Origin: Haliscomenobacter sp040403615
Lineage (GTDB): Bacteria; Bacteroidota; Bacteroidia; Chitinophagales; Saprospiraceae
NCBI RefSeq assembly: GCF_040403615.1
Contig: NZ_JBBAKG010000034.1
Location: forward strand, 1-64,000
Length of the DNA stretch: 64,000 nt
Reading direction: 5' to 3'
Shown here: positions 26,607 through 35,335 of the stretch, piece by piece
Numbering within the stretch: position 1 is the stretch's first letter
Layout of the letters: each line of letters begins with the position of its first letter
Notes under the pieces: model-generated
Databases searched by the model: none
The model's input: the letters and a program-made list of their open reading frames with translations, nothing else
Told to the model about the DNA's origin: nothing
Made by a program: the position numbers and the translations under genes

Positions 26607-26987
26607 TTATGCGCCAACGCTACTTGCGTAAGCAGTTGCATCCATCAACCCATCGAGTTGAGCTGGATCACTAATGCTTACTTTAATGATCCAACCCTCT
26701 CCATAAGGATCAGAGTTGACCAATTCAGGCGTTCCGCTGAGTTTTTCGTTGAGTTCCAAAATGGTGCCATCAACGGGTAAAAACAAATCGGAAACCGTTT
26801 TTACCGCTTCTATTGTTCCAAAAATATCGTTGGCAACCAATTGTTTATTGATGGTTTCTACCTCAACGTAAACGATATCGCCCAATTCACTTTGGGCAAA
26901 ATCAGTAATGCCCACGAAAGCGATATCCCCTTCCGTACGAATCCATTCGTGATCGGAAGTATAATGCAAGTTATCTGGAAAGTTCAT
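26607..26987 (-). CDS. gcvH: Glycine cleavage system H protein
   Basis: A 126-residue lipoyl carrier that shuttles the aminomethyl group between the P, T and L proteins of the glycine cleavage system. The lipoylation site is K63 in TIEAVKTVSDL, and the N-terminus NLHYTSDHEWIR is typical. The ATG at 26987 is chosen; the frame stays open to 27173 but that part overlaps the citrate synthase stop region and is not H-protein-like. It follows citrate synthase by 55 bases. Confidence 0.95.
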   Translation of the reverse strand: MNFPDNLHYTSDHEWIRTEGDIAFVGITDFAQSELGDIVYVEVETINKQLVANDIFGTIEAVKTVSDLFLPVDGTILELNEKLSGTPELVNSDPYGEGWIIKVSISDPAQLDGLMDATAYASSVGA

Positions 26988-27042
26988 ACCTGTGTTTTTA
27001 GAGTGTATAAATTTGGTTCTCTTGGTATTAGAAATCTTAGTT

Positions 27043-28356
27043 TTAGGCTTTCTGCGCAGCCAAAAACTGACGAACCCAATCGGTGGTAACAGATTTAGGG
27101 CGTTCAAGTGGGAAACCCAATGCACGTGACCAGCACAAAGCAGCCAATACACCGAGCGCACGAGAAACGCCAAATAAGACCGTATAATAGCCGTATTCTT
27201 TTAGGCCATAGTGCACCAACAAGGCGCCAGAGTGTGCATCCACGTTGGGCCATGGGTTTTTGACTTTGCCGAGGCTACTCAAAATGCCTGGCACAACATC
27301 GAATACTTTCCAAACCACTTCTACAACATCGTCGTGGCTGATGTATTCTTTGGCAAACTCCATTTGAGCCATAAAACGTGGATCAGGGCGGCGCAATACA
27401 GCATGACCATAACCTGGTACAACCTGACCTTTGGCCAAAGTAGCATGCACGTAATTGGCAATTTGCTCTTTGGTTGGAGCAGTCGTACCCAATTCTTCCA
27501 ACATATCAAAAATCCACTTGATCACTTCCTGGTTTGCGAGGCCGTGGAGTGGCCCAGCCAAAGCGTTCATCCCAGCTGCAAAAGTCAGGTACGGATCACT
27601 AAGCGTAGACCCCACCAAATGGGTAGTATGTGCAGAAGCGTTGCCTCCTTCATGATCGGCGTGGATGGTCAAGTACAAGCGCATCAAGGCTTTAAAGTCT
27701 TCATTTTCAAACCCCAGCATGTGTGCGTAATTGCCAGACCAGTCTTCGGTGGTGCTGGGTGCAATGTGCTGACCAGCAGCGTAAGTACGGCGATAAATAT
27801 ATGCTGCTACCTGTGGCAAACGGGCGATAAGGTTCATTGTGTCTTCGTAGGTGGCGTCCCAGTATTCATCTTTGCTCATGCCTTCGTCGTACTTGGCAGC
27901 AAAAATACTCTCGGTTTGCATGGCCATGATGGCAATCGAAAACTGGGTCATAGCGTGCGTATTTGCAGGCAGTGAATCCAGGGTAGTGAAAACGTGAGCT
28001 GGAACGGCTCCGCGCTTGCGCCATTCTTCAGTAAGCCAATCTGCTTCAGCCTGAGTAGGCACCTCTCCTACCAGCATGAGCCAAAAAAGCGCTTCGGGCA
28101 GTGGCTCTTTGCCATCCTTGCCTTTTGGTAGTTTCTCTTTGAGCTCCGGAATCGACATGTTCCGAAAGCGGATACCTTCCATTGAGTCCAGTTCGGAAGT
28201 TTCCCAGACCATCATTTTGATGTCGCGGGCACCACCATAGATCTGACCGAGGTTTACGTCATCCACCATCAATTCACTGTACTCTTTGAGCAAGGATTTG
28301 ATTTCGACCTTTAGTGCGCTGGATTTCTCGTAGAATTTTTTCTTGAGGGTATCCAT
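27043..28356 (-). CDS. gltA: Citrate synthase, eukaryote-like type
   Basis: A 437-residue citrate synthase that condenses acetyl-CoA and oxaloacetate. It resembles the mitochondrial type more than E. coli GltA: DHEGGNASAHTTHLVGSTLSDPY carries the first catalytic His, GYGHAVLRRPDPR the second, and NVDAHSGAL the catalytic Asp. The length fits the eukaryote-like form common in Bacteroidota. It is transcribed away from the DUF3109 gene and probably together with gcvH. Confidence 0.95.
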   Translation of the reverse strand: MDTLKKKFYEKSSALKVEIKSLLKEYSELMVDDVNLGQIYGGARDIKMMVWETSELDSMEGIRFRNMSIPELKEKLPKGKDGKEPLPEALFWLMLVGEVPTQAEADWLTEEWRKRGAVPAHVFTTLDSLPANTHAMTQFSIAIMAMQTESIFAAKYDEGMSKDEYWDATYEDTMNLIARLPQVAAYIYRRTYAAGQHIAPSTTEDWSGNYAHMLGFENEDFKALMRLYLTIHADHEGGNASAHTTHLVGSTLSDPYLTFAAGMNALAGPLHGLANQEVIKWIFDMLEELGTTAPTKEQIANYVHATLAKGQVVPGYGHAVLRRPDPRFMAQMEFAKEYISHDDVVEVVWKVFDVVPGILSSLGKVKNPWPNVDAHSGALLVHYGLKEYGYYTVLFGVSRALGVLAALCWSRALGFPLERPKSVTTDWVRQFLAAQKA

Positions 28357-28740
28357 TCAAGTAAGTGTTATGGTTAGTAATGTTATTCGTTTGTTTCTTG
28401 GGATTGAAATTTCTCACAAATATTTTGTGCAAGTAATTCCGGGCGCAAAAATATTACTTTCAATCCGCCAAATGAAAACTATTTGACAGGGATTTACTAT
28501 TCTGTTGTAATTTATTTTTTCAAAAACACTGGATGTAGGTGGAGAGACCCTTTCGCATTAGAGATGGTTAACGGTCTAGCTACCCCTAATCAGTGCTAAA
28601 ATGAAAACGCATCAAGTCTTGAAGGGTTTGCACGTTTTTCGGAGTTTGTGTAAAAATGCAATAATAATTTGGTTTTTTAAGGCAACCTGAAATTCCTTCT
28701 TACTTCTTTTTAGTTTTGCTGTTCAAAAAAGGATTTATCC
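28357..28740. other. Divergent intergenic region, no gene seen
   Basis: The 384-base AT-rich spacer separates the divergent citrate synthase and DUF3109 genes. TATTTTTG on the minus strand (complement 28446-28453) and TAGTTTTG on the plus strand (28711-28718) are possible -7 elements, but neither has a TTG at the usual distance. No RNA gene or small open frame stands out. Confidence 0.6.
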
Positions 28741-29316
28741 ATGTTGATTGTAAACGATGTATTGGTCAGTGACGATGTGGTGCAGGAGCATTTCATCTGT
28801 GATCTGGATGCCTGCAAAGGTGCCTGCTGCTGGGAAGGGGACTTTGGAGCGCCTTTGGAAAAGGCAGAATTGCCTATTCTTGACGAGATTTACGATTCCA
28901 TCAAAGATTTTTTAACTAGCGATGGCCGAGCTGCCATTGAGGAACAAGGCAAGTACGTTTATTTTGAAGAAATGGGCGGCTATGGTACCCCATTGATTGA
29001 CCATGCCGCTTGCGCATACCTCACTTACGATCATTTTGGCATTGCCAAGTGTGGCATTGAACTGGCCCATCGGGCGGGAGTAACGGATTTTCCCAAGCCC
29101 ATTTCCTGCCACCTTTACCCGATCCGGGTCAAAGCAGATGTACCCGGTTTTGAAGCGCTGAATTACGATAAATGGGACATTTGTTCGGCGGCGTGTACGC
29201 TAGGTAGGAAAGAAAAAGTACCGGTATACGTTTTTCTGAAAGAACCACTGATTCGGAAGTACGGGGAGGCATTTTATACAGAACTTTGCGAAGCAGCAAA
29301 AGTGTTGGAAGAATGA
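28741..29316 (+). CDS. DUF3109 family cysteine-rich protein
   Basis: A 191-residue soluble DUF3109 protein. Cysteines are clustered as CDLDACKGACC (20-30), CAYLTYDHFGIAKC, SCHLYP and CSAAC, resembling the YkgJ-type CxxCxxxCC arrangement and likely binding zinc or an Fe-S cluster. The family is conserved in Bacteroidota and of unknown function. The start follows an AT-rich region with a weak AAAGGA site. Confidence 0.88.
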   Translation: MLIVNDVLVSDDVVQEHFICDLDACKGACCWEGDFGAPLEKAELPILDEIYDSIKDFLTSDGRAAIEEQGKYVYFEEMGGYGTPLIDHAACAYLTYDHFGIAKCGIELAHRAGVTDFPKPISCHLYPIRVKADVPGFEALNYDKWDICSAACTLGRKEKVPVYVFLKEPLIRKYGEAFYTELCEAAKVLEE

Positions 29317-29373
29317 GCTGGATTTGCTTTTTCTTACCATGCGTCTAACATCCAATCTTTACCCCTATTTTAT

Positions 29374-29381
29374 TACCTTTG
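29374..29381 (+). promoter_or_regulatory. Predicted -7 element before permease gene
   Basis: TACCTTTG is a full match to TAnnTTTG, 21 bases before the permease ATG. There is no clear TTG at -33. Confidence 0.4.
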
Positions 29382-29402
29382 GGGTTCTAATTTGCAGTTC
29401 AC

Positions 29403-30647
29403 ATGCCCTTTTCTTTCAAGATTTACAATCAGGGATTGATTTGGCGGGTTGCCCGGAGGTATCTCTTTGCCAAAAAATCAACGAACATCATCAACCTCAT
29501 CACGGGAATTGCTGTATTTGGGTTGGCCGTGGGGGCAGCTGCACTGGTATTGATCCTTTCCGTGTTCAATGGTTTTGAAGAGGTAATCGACTCTTTGTAC
29601 AGCAGTTTCAATCCAGACATCAAAATCACCCCAACCCAAGGCAAAAGCTTCACCATTGCCGATGGGATGATGGAAAAACTGCAAAAAATTCCCGGCGTTG
29701 CTTTTGTCTCCCAAAGCCTGGAAGAAGTTGCTTTTTTTGAATACGACGGCAAACAGGATTTTGGCACCCTCAAAGGGGTTGACGATACAGTCATAAAAGT
29801 TACTGCGCTGGATTCGACTGTAAGAGAAGGCAAATTCCAACTTCGCGACGGCCAAATCGACATGGCTGTTGTCAGCATGGAAATGCGCAATCAGTTGGCT
29901 ATCAATATCGATGATTTCATTTCTCCATTGGTGGTATACATGCCCAAACGCAAAGAAGTAGGAGCGCTCGATCAACAATTCCGCAGAGGCATTGTCTATC
30001 CATCTGGCACGTTTGTGGTGCAGCAAGAGTACAACGGTCAGTATGTTATTACCAGCCTTGAGTTTGCCCGAGCGCTGCTCAATATGCCGGATGCCGTCAG
30101 CGCACTAGAGGTTAAATTGAAGGAAGGCGCCAATCCAGCCACCGTGGTGCAAGACATCTCGGAAGTACTGGGCGCTGAATTCACGATCAAAGACCGCTAC
30201 CATCAGCAAGAAGCATTTATGAAACTGATGCATTTGGAAAAATGGATGAGCTTTGCCATCGTCAGCCTCATGCTTTTGATGGTGGCCTTCAACATGATCG
30301 GCGCCTTGTGGATGATCGTACTCGAAAAGAAGAAAGACATTTCCATCCTTAAGTCCATGGGCACTCGCGACAACACCATTCGCAACATATTCCTGGTTGA
30401 AGGGTTTTTACTAACAGGTCTAGGGGTAGGACTTGGATTTGTGTTGGCACTGGTAATTTATTTTCTGCAAAAGCAATTTGGTATCGTATCCATGCCTGGC
30501 ACTTTTGCAGTGGACTCTTATCCAGTCAGCATCCGTCTGGTTGATTTTGTGGTAGTGTGTATCACCGTCTTATTCATTGGTGGCCTTGCTTCCATTCCTC
30601 CAGCTTTGAGGGCGCGTCAAATTCCTACCGTGATCCGTGAAGAGTGA
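29403..30647 (+). CDS. LolC/LolE-type ABC transporter permease
   Basis: A 414-residue permease of the FtsX/LolCE class. One N-terminal membrane helix (about 30-52) is followed by a periplasmic MacB/LolE-like domain (about 55-270) and three C-terminal helices (about 275-400) around a cytoplasmic KKDISILKSMG coupling segment. In Gram-negative bacteria this class releases lipoproteins from the inner membrane with the ATPase LolD. No ATPase gene is adjacent here. Confidence 0.85.
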   Translation: MPFSFKIYNQGLIWRVARRYLFAKKSTNIINLITGIAVFGLAVGAAALVLILSVFNGFEEVIDSLYSSFNPDIKITPTQGKSFTIADGMMEKLQKIPGVAFVSQSLEEVAFFEYDGKQDFGTLKGVDDTVIKVTALDSTVREGKFQLRDGQIDMAVVSMEMRNQLAINIDDFISPLVVYMPKRKEVGALDQQFRRGIVYPSGTFVVQQEYNGQYVITSLEFARALLNMPDAVSALEVKLKEGANPATVVQDISEVLGAEFTIKDRYHQQEAFMKLMHLEKWMSFAIVSLMLLMVAFNMIGALWMIVLEKKKDISILKSMGTRDNTIRNIFLVEGFLLTGLGVGLGFVLALVIYFLQKQFGIVSMPGTFAVDSYPVSIRLVDFVVVCITVLFIGGLASIPPALRARQIPTVIREE

Positions 30648-30657
30648 GTATTTTTTT

Positions 30658-30665
30658 TACCTTTG
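30658..30665 (+). promoter_or_regulatory. Predicted -7 element for the 30686 gene
   Basis: TACCTTTG followed by GCGGCG lies 20 bases before the ATG at 30686. The -33 region has no TTG at the proper distance. Confidence 0.35.
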
Positions 30666-30685
30666 CGGCGCTGAAAACAACAAAA

Positions 30686-31051
30686 ATGGACATTTGGAAA
30701 TTGGATTTTGAGTGGTTGCGGGTGAGGCACCTGGTGCAAAAAACCTTTGGCAAAGACGCCTTGCCTGATTTGAATGGCATTTTGTTCCTTATCGGCATTC
30801 AGGAATTGGGGCGTTGGAAAAAAGAATACACCAAAGAGGAAAAGCAGGATTTGATGCACATCGCGATTTGTCGCCTGTTGAGTTACGATGGGTATTATCG
30901 CTTTGTGGGTCGAGACGCCGATGGATGGCCGCATTACGATGCCGTTTTACCCATCGAAACCAAAGGGGTGGAAGCACAAGAAGAATTTTTAAAAATCAAA
31001 GTGATCCAATATTTTCGCGAAATAGAAGCCGAAAATGGTGGATTGGAATAA
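30686..31051 (+). CDS. Conserved hypothetical protein
   Basis: A 121-residue soluble protein with no signal peptide. The frame is open from 30644, but the ATG at 30686 follows a promoter-like element and avoids an odd N-terminus. Visible features are a helical N-terminal part, IGIQELGRWKKEYTKEEKQDL in the middle and DGYYRFVGRDADGWPHYDA towards the end. I do not recognise the family. It ends 14 bases before the PKD-cyclophilin gene and probably shares its transcript. Confidence 0.7.
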   Translation: MDIWKLDFEWLRVRHLVQKTFGKDALPDLNGILFLIGIQELGRWKKEYTKEEKQDLMHIAICRLLSYDGYYRFVGRDADGWPHYDAVLPIETKGVEAQEEFLKIKVIQYFREIEAENGGLE

Positions 31052-31065
31052 TCGTAAGTGTTGAT

Positions 31066-31953
31066 ATGAAGTCTAACCATTGTTTTAACTACGCTTTGCT
31101 GCTCTTGACGGCAGCCATGAGTGCTTGTGCACTACCAAAACCTTCTTTTACTTACGGCGGGGCTGGCGAAGCTCCCGCTCCAGTTGAATTCAAAAACACT
31201 TCTCCCAAGCCTGCCGAAGGCTACCATTGGGATTTTGGAGACGGAAATTCCTCTGAAGAACCCTCTCCAAAGCATACTTTTTATGCATCAGGAACTTATG
31301 CAGTGAAATTGACTGCCAAAACAGGCAATAAATCAAAAACGTACGAAGACAACATTTCGATCAAAGCGCCGAAGTTTTGTTTGGTACTGATTGAAACGGA
31401 CTACGGCAATATGCTGGTTCGCTTATCGGATGGAACACCCAAGCACCGCGATAATTTCCTAAAACTTGCCGAACAAGGCTATTATGATGGGACTTTGTTT
31501 CACCGCGTAATCGATGGCTTTATGATTCAGGGTGGGGATCCCAACTCCAAAAATGCTAAACCCGGCCAGCAACTGGGCATGGGAGGCCCAGACTACACCA
31601 TCGATGCCGAATTTGTAGACTCGTTGGTACACATCAAGGGTGCGTTGGCCGCTGCCCGTACCAACAATCCACAAAAGAGCTCTTCTGGTTCGCAGTTTTA
31701 CATCGTACACGGCAGCCCGGTGACCGACGGGCAATTGAATCAAACCGAAGGGGGTCGAAATTTTCGTTACAGCAAAGTCCAACGGGATGCTTACCTGAAA
31801 GTAGGTGGCACTCCATTTTTGGATCGGGAATACACCGTTTTTGGACAAGTCATTCAGGGTTTAGAGGTGATAGATAAAATTACTGCTCAGCCAACCCTGC
31901 CAGGCGACCGCCCCACCAGCGATGTCAAAATGAAAATAAAAGTGATTAAATAA
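31066..31953 (+). CDS. PKD-domain cyclophilin peptidyl-prolyl isomerase lipoprotein
   Basis: A 295-residue lipoprotein: signal MKSNHCFNYALLLLTAAMSAC, then a PKD domain (about 30-100, with YHWDFGDGNSSEEPSPKH), then a cyclophilin domain (about 105-295). Catalytic landmarks are FHRVIDGFMIQGGDP, SGSQFYIV and FLDREYTVFGQV. It should catalyse proline isomerisation during folding of exported proteins. Joining PKD and cyclophilin in one lipoprotein is uncommon but consistent with surface display in this phylum. The frame extends upstream to 30814 without a signal, so 31066 is chosen. Confidence 0.9.
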   Translation: MKSNHCFNYALLLLTAAMSACALPKPSFTYGGAGEAPAPVEFKNTSPKPAEGYHWDFGDGNSSEEPSPKHTFYASGTYAVKLTAKTGNKSKTYEDNISIKAPKFCLVLIETDYGNMLVRLSDGTPKHRDNFLKLAEQGYYDGTLFHRVIDGFMIQGGDPNSKNAKPGQQLGMGGPDYTIDAEFVDSLVHIKGALAAARTNNPQKSSSGSQFYIVHGSPVTDGQLNQTEGGRNFRYSKVQRDAYLKVGGTPFLDREYTVFGQVIQGLEVIDKITAQPTLPGDRPTSDVKMKIKVIK

Positions 31954-32020
31954 TTTAGGGTTTTAGGGTTTTGGGATGAACCCCAAAAACCTAAAAAGGA
32001 AACCCTTTCGAACAAAAAAA

Positions 32021-32758
32021 ATGGCTCAACACATACTCGGCGTAGATGTCGGAGGATCAGGAATCAAAGGAGCTTTGGTCGATATTGAAACGGGAGCAAT
32101 TGTCGGCAATCGAGTCAGAGTAGACACGCCAGCACCTGCCAGCCCTAGTAGCATTGCCGAAGCTTTTAAAGGCTTGATCAAGAAGATTGGTTACCAGGGC
32201 CCTATCGGTTGCGGTTTTCCAGCTATCGTTCAGCACGGAGTAGCAAAATCCGCTGCCAACATCGACAAAAGCTGGATTGGCCACAACATCGAACAAGAAT
32301 TCAGCGCTGCCTGTGGCAATCCGGTAAAAGCACTGAATGATGCTGACGCGGCTGGTTTGGCGGAATTGACTTTTGGAGAAGGCAAAAATCAGGAAGGTGT
32401 AGTCCTGCTCATCACGATAGGTACTGGCTTGGGCACTGCTCAATTTGTGGACGGGACACTGGTACCCAATACCGAATTTGGCCACCTTTATTTGCATGGT
32501 CGTATTGCGGAGCACTACTGCTCCAATCGCATTCGGGAAGAAGAAAAACTGGGCTGGGAAGAATGGGCCAACCGATTCAGTGAATATTTGCGCCATTTGG
32601 AGCGCCTGCTCACCCCCGATTTGTTTATTTTGGGCGGTGGCGTTAGCAAGGAGTTTTCCGATTTCGGACATTTGCTCAAAGTCAATACTCCGGTTCGTCC
32701 CGCTAAATTGCGGAACAATGCGGGTATTGTAGGTGCTGCGGTTTATGCGGTGAGATAA
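32021..32758 (+). CDS. ppgK: ROK-family kinase, polyphosphate glucokinase-like
   Basis: A 245-residue sugar kinase. The phosphate motif LGVDVGGSGIKGALVD is at the N-terminus, the catalytic Asp is in LNDADAAGLAE, and TIGTGLGTA binds phosphate. The short length and the pattern GCGFPAIVQHG fit polyphosphate-glucokinase-type ROK members, which phosphorylate glucose with polyphosphate or ATP. An ATG at 31976 is in frame and adds 15 basic residues; 32021 is favoured by family length. The phosphate donor cannot be told from sequence alone. Confidence 0.82.
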   Translation: MAQHILGVDVGGSGIKGALVDIETGAIVGNRVRVDTPAPASPSSIAEAFKGLIKKIGYQGPIGCGFPAIVQHGVAKSAANIDKSWIGHNIEQEFSAACGNPVKALNDADAAGLAELTFGEGKNQEGVVLLITIGTGLGTAQFVDGTLVPNTEFGHLYLHGRIAEHYCSNRIREEEKLGWEEWANRFSEYLRHLERLLTPDLFILGGGVSKEFSDFGHLLKVNTPVRPAKLRNNAGIVGAAVYAVR

Positions 32759-32772
32759 ATCGTAGACAAAAA

Positions 32773-32812
32773 AATCCGATATTTTTCAAACGCGTTTGAA
32801 AAATATCGGATT
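32773..32812. terminator. 40-bp perfect palindrome between convergent genes
   Basis: AATCCGATATTTTTCAAACG (32773-32792) is followed at once by its exact complement (32793-32812), with no loop. On the minus strand it is followed by TTTTTTT, so it probably ends the desaturase transcript. On the plus strand there is no U-run. Confidence 0.8.
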
Positions 32813-32850
32813 GCTCAAAATAAGATTCAACCACTTAAGATTGTGCGTAA

Positions 32851-33915
32851 TTACGCCCGTTGCATCTGCAAACCACGCACATACTCGCGGTGATAAAACT
32901 CAATAAACGTAATCATCCTTTTCTTTTCCTCGCACCAAAGTTTGTTGTGCATCAGCTTCAAACTCTCCCAGAAGGTCACGGTTGTGATGTATTGATCCAG
33001 AAAAGCATTGTCCTTGGCGCAACGCTCCAGGTTATAATTCGGAATTTTAGAATTCAGGTGGTGGATGTGGTGAAAGCCAATATTGCCGGTTAGCCATTGC
33101 ATAATTCTGGGCAATTTGTAGTAAGTGCTGCCTTTCACGGCCGAAAGTGCATACTCCCACTTGTCTTTCCATTCTTTGTAAGCCTCTTCATGCTGGTGTT
33201 GTACGTAAAAGAACCACATGGCGATGATGCCAAACAGGAAAACAATACTCAACTGAATGAAGAAGAAACGCTGCCAACCCAGTAGCCAGCCCAACAACAA
33301 ATAGAAAGCCAACATGGCCAGGTTGTTGAGGTGCAATTGGGTGTGGATTTTTTTCCAGCCACTCAGGTTGACCAATGGAATGCGGTTGTAAAAGCTGAGG
33401 TAAATGATTGGAGCAATCACAAAGGTAACGATGGGCATGCGGTAAATGCGGTACCCAAAACGCTGCAAAGGTGTTGCTTCCCGAAATTCTTTTACGGTCA
33501 TCACTTTTAGATCGCCGATATCGCGGATTTCAATTTCAAGTTGTCCGCTGTGGCCGTGGTGATAGTTGTGTACCCCTGCCCAGTAAGAATAAGGAATGGT
33601 GCTAAAAAAGCTACATACCCAGCCAATTATTTTGTTGGCGAGCTGGTTTTGCAAAAACGAACGGTGGCCGCAATCGTGTTGAATAATAAAAATGCGCACC
33701 AAAAACAAGGCATTGATGGCCGCCAAACCGAAAGTAATCCACCAGGAATAAAAAGTACTCCAGTACATCAAAGCCCACAAGCCTAGATAAGGCAAAAAAG
33801 TACTGATGATTTGAAATACTGCTTTTTGGGTACTGGCCTGCGCGTATTTTTGAAAAAGGGTTGGCCAGTTTTGGAGTCGCTGACGCAACTCATCATTTTG
33901 CTGTTGGTTGGACAT
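32851..33915 (-). CDS. Membrane fatty acid desaturase
   Basis: A 354-residue integral membrane desaturase. Three histidine boxes for the di-iron centre are visible: HDCGH, HNYHHGH and HHIHH, with four hydrophobic segments placed as in the acyl-lipid desaturase family. It probably introduces a double bond into membrane fatty acids, for example for cold adaptation; regiospecificity is unknown. A good promoter lies 30 bases upstream of the ATG. Confidence 0.92.
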   Translation of the reverse strand: MSNQQQNDELRQRLQNWPTLFQKYAQASTQKAVFQIISTFLPYLGLWALMYWSTFYSWWITFGLAAINALFLVRIFIIQHDCGHRSFLQNQLANKIIGWVCSFFSTIPYSYWAGVHNYHHGHSGQLEIEIRDIGDLKVMTVKEFREATPLQRFGYRIYRMPIVTFVIAPIIYLSFYNRIPLVNLSGWKKIHTQLHLNNLAMLAFYLLLGWLLGWQRFFFIQLSIVFLFGIIAMWFFYVQHQHEEAYKEWKDKWEYALSAVKGSTYYKLPRIMQWLTGNIGFHHIHHLNSKIPNYNLERCAKDNAFLDQYITTVTFWESLKLMHNKLWCEEKKRMITFIEFYHREYVRGLQMQRA

Positions 33916-33944
33916 AAGGTATGATCGTTTAACAAAATAAAGAT

Positions 33945-33975
33945 CAAAGCTACACTATCCATTGATATATGCCAA
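33945..33975 (-). promoter_or_regulatory. Predicted desaturase promoter
   Basis: On the minus strand TTG (complement 33973-33975) precedes TAGCTTTG (33945-33952) by 20 bases, a full match to the Bacteroidota consensus. Confidence 0.6.
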
Positions 33976-34024
33976 GGACATTTACACATAAGATTGGACA
34001 GAAATTGACATTTCCTCCGAATGC

Positions 34025-34109
34025 TTAGCATTGGCGAATCACCAAAATAGGGCTAATTGCCGTGTCCACCACCTTTTCGGTTACACTTCCAAACCACAGA
34101 TTTTCCCAT
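34025..34109 (-). pseudogene. C-terminal remnant of a universal stress protein gene
   Basis: Immediately past the hemW stop, the minus strand in another frame reads ENLWFGSVTEKVVDTAISP, then ILVIRQC and a TAA at 34025-34027. This matches the G-S-V-x-E-K-V ... P-I-L-V-I ending of UspA-family proteins. Nothing upstream continues the fold, because that DNA is the hemW 3' end, so the rest of the gene is gone. It is a short match, so the call is moderate. Confidence 0.5.
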
Positions 34110-35252
34110 TCATTCCTCAACAGAAAACAACTCCGCAGCAATGAAATCGGCCATAAATTTACCGGCCTCACTCAATCGGTAGGTATGTGCATGCTCAAGA
34201 ACCAAACCTTTAGCCAGAAACGGCTGTACGTTTTCTAAAAAAAAAGCCCAAAAAGCAGGATCAATCTTTTCAAGTTGGCAACCCCAGATGGTGCGCAATC
34301 CGGTCATAATGTATTCATTGTAACGGGTAGCCGGGCTCAGGATTTCGTGCTCAAACAATTCCGCCTGGGCTAAATCCTGGAGCTCAGTGTTCCCCAATAT
34401 TTTCAGGTATTTGGCATTGTTCGCTACATTCCATTGCCGGGAAGTACCATCAAAAGAATGGGCCGAAGGGCCGATGCCCAAGTAAGATTCCCCTTGCCAA
34501 TAACTTGAATTGTGGCGCGCATGCCAACCCGGTTTTGCAAAATTTGAAATTTCGTAATGCTCATAACCCCGCTCACGGGTAGCGTCCATGAGGTACTGAA
34601 ACTGCGCATTGGCGTGTTCTTCGTCAACTGGAGCCGCCAATCCTTTGCGCACAAAATGATCCAACGCAGTTTTGGCCTCTACCGTCAGACAATAAGCAGA
34701 TAAGTGAGGAATGGGGTATTGGAAAACGGTCTCCAGATTGGTTTTCCATCGCGCATGGCTAGTGGTAGGTGAGCCGTAAATCAAATCGAGGGTCAGGTTT
34801 TCAAAACCTTGTTTCAGGGCATTTTCAATGCAAGCCCGAGCTTCGGTGGCGTTGTGGGCCCGATTCATAAACCGCAAATCCTCCTCTGCAAAAGATTGAA
34901 TGCCAATGCTCAGTCGGTTTACAGGAGTATCCCGCAATGCCTGCAATTTGGCCGCATCCAAATCATCGGGGTTGGCTTCCAGGGTAATCTCTGCATCTTC
35001 GTTTACGGGATGCATTTGGTAGATTTTGGCAAAGATGTATTCCAGCTCCGCTCCACTCAACAAAGAGGGCGTGCCTCCGCCAAAATAAATGCTGCTCAAG
35101 GAAGCACCTTTTAAATAATCCTTTTGAAGCTCCAGTTCACGCACAATGGCTTCCACCATTGCTCCTTTTTGATTCAGCGAAGTGCTGAAATGAAAGTTGC
35201 AGTAGTGGCAGGCTTGCTTGCAAAAGGGGATGTGAAGGTAGATTCCTGGCAC
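34110..35252 (-). CDS. hemW: HemW-like radical SAM protein
   Basis: A 380-residue radical SAM protein of the HemW (HemN-like) family. The cluster motif is CKQACHYCNF (C11, C15, C18, CxxxCxxC), followed by FGGGTPSLL and the C-terminal HemN domain with SPATRYNEYIMTGLRT. HemW is thought to be a haem chaperone rather than a coproporphyrinogen oxidase; the CxxxCxxC spacing without the extra HemN cysteine fits HemW. Downstream it abuts a Usp gene remnant. Confidence 0.9.
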   Translation of the reverse strand: MPGIYLHIPFCKQACHYCNFHFSTSLNQKGAMVEAIVRELELQKDYLKGASLSSIYFGGGTPSLLSGAELEYIFAKIYQMHPVNEDAEITLEANPDDLDAAKLQALRDTPVNRLSIGIQSFAEEDLRFMNRAHNATEARACIENALKQGFENLTLDLIYGSPTTSHARWKTNLETVFQYPIPHLSAYCLTVEAKTALDHFVRKGLAAPVDEEHANAQFQYLMDATRERGYEHYEISNFAKPGWHARHNSSYWQGESYLGIGPSAHSFDGTSRQWNVANNAKYLKILGNTELQDLAQAELFEHEILSPATRYNEYIMTGLRTIWGCQLEKIDPAFWAFFLENVQPFLAKGLVLEHAHTYRLSEAGKFMADFIAAELFSVEE

Positions 35253-35274
35253 AATTTTTTAGTTTATTGGTACT

Positions 35275-35328
35275 TAGGAACAGAACGTGCTTGAAACCCC
35301 GTTATGGCCAAGTCACGTTCTGCTCCTA
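35275..35328. repeat. Inverted repeat between hemW and MFS genes
   Basis: TAGGAACAGAACGTG (35275-35289) and CACGTTCTGCTCCTA (35314-35328) pair with one mismatch around a 24-base loop. It lies 8 bases past the MFS stop and may act as a terminator or an mRNA-stabilising hairpin; no U-run follows. Confidence 0.6.
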
Positions 35329-35335
35329 AAGTCTA

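Noticed and set aside
30814..31065. N-terminal extension of the PKD-cyclophilin
   Set aside because: The extension overlaps the 30686 gene in another frame and would bury the lipoprotein signal that begins at 31066.
33783..34031. 82-codon minus-strand frame over the desaturase start
   Set aside because: It lies in another frame over the desaturase N-terminus and its promoter, with no recognisable protein pattern.
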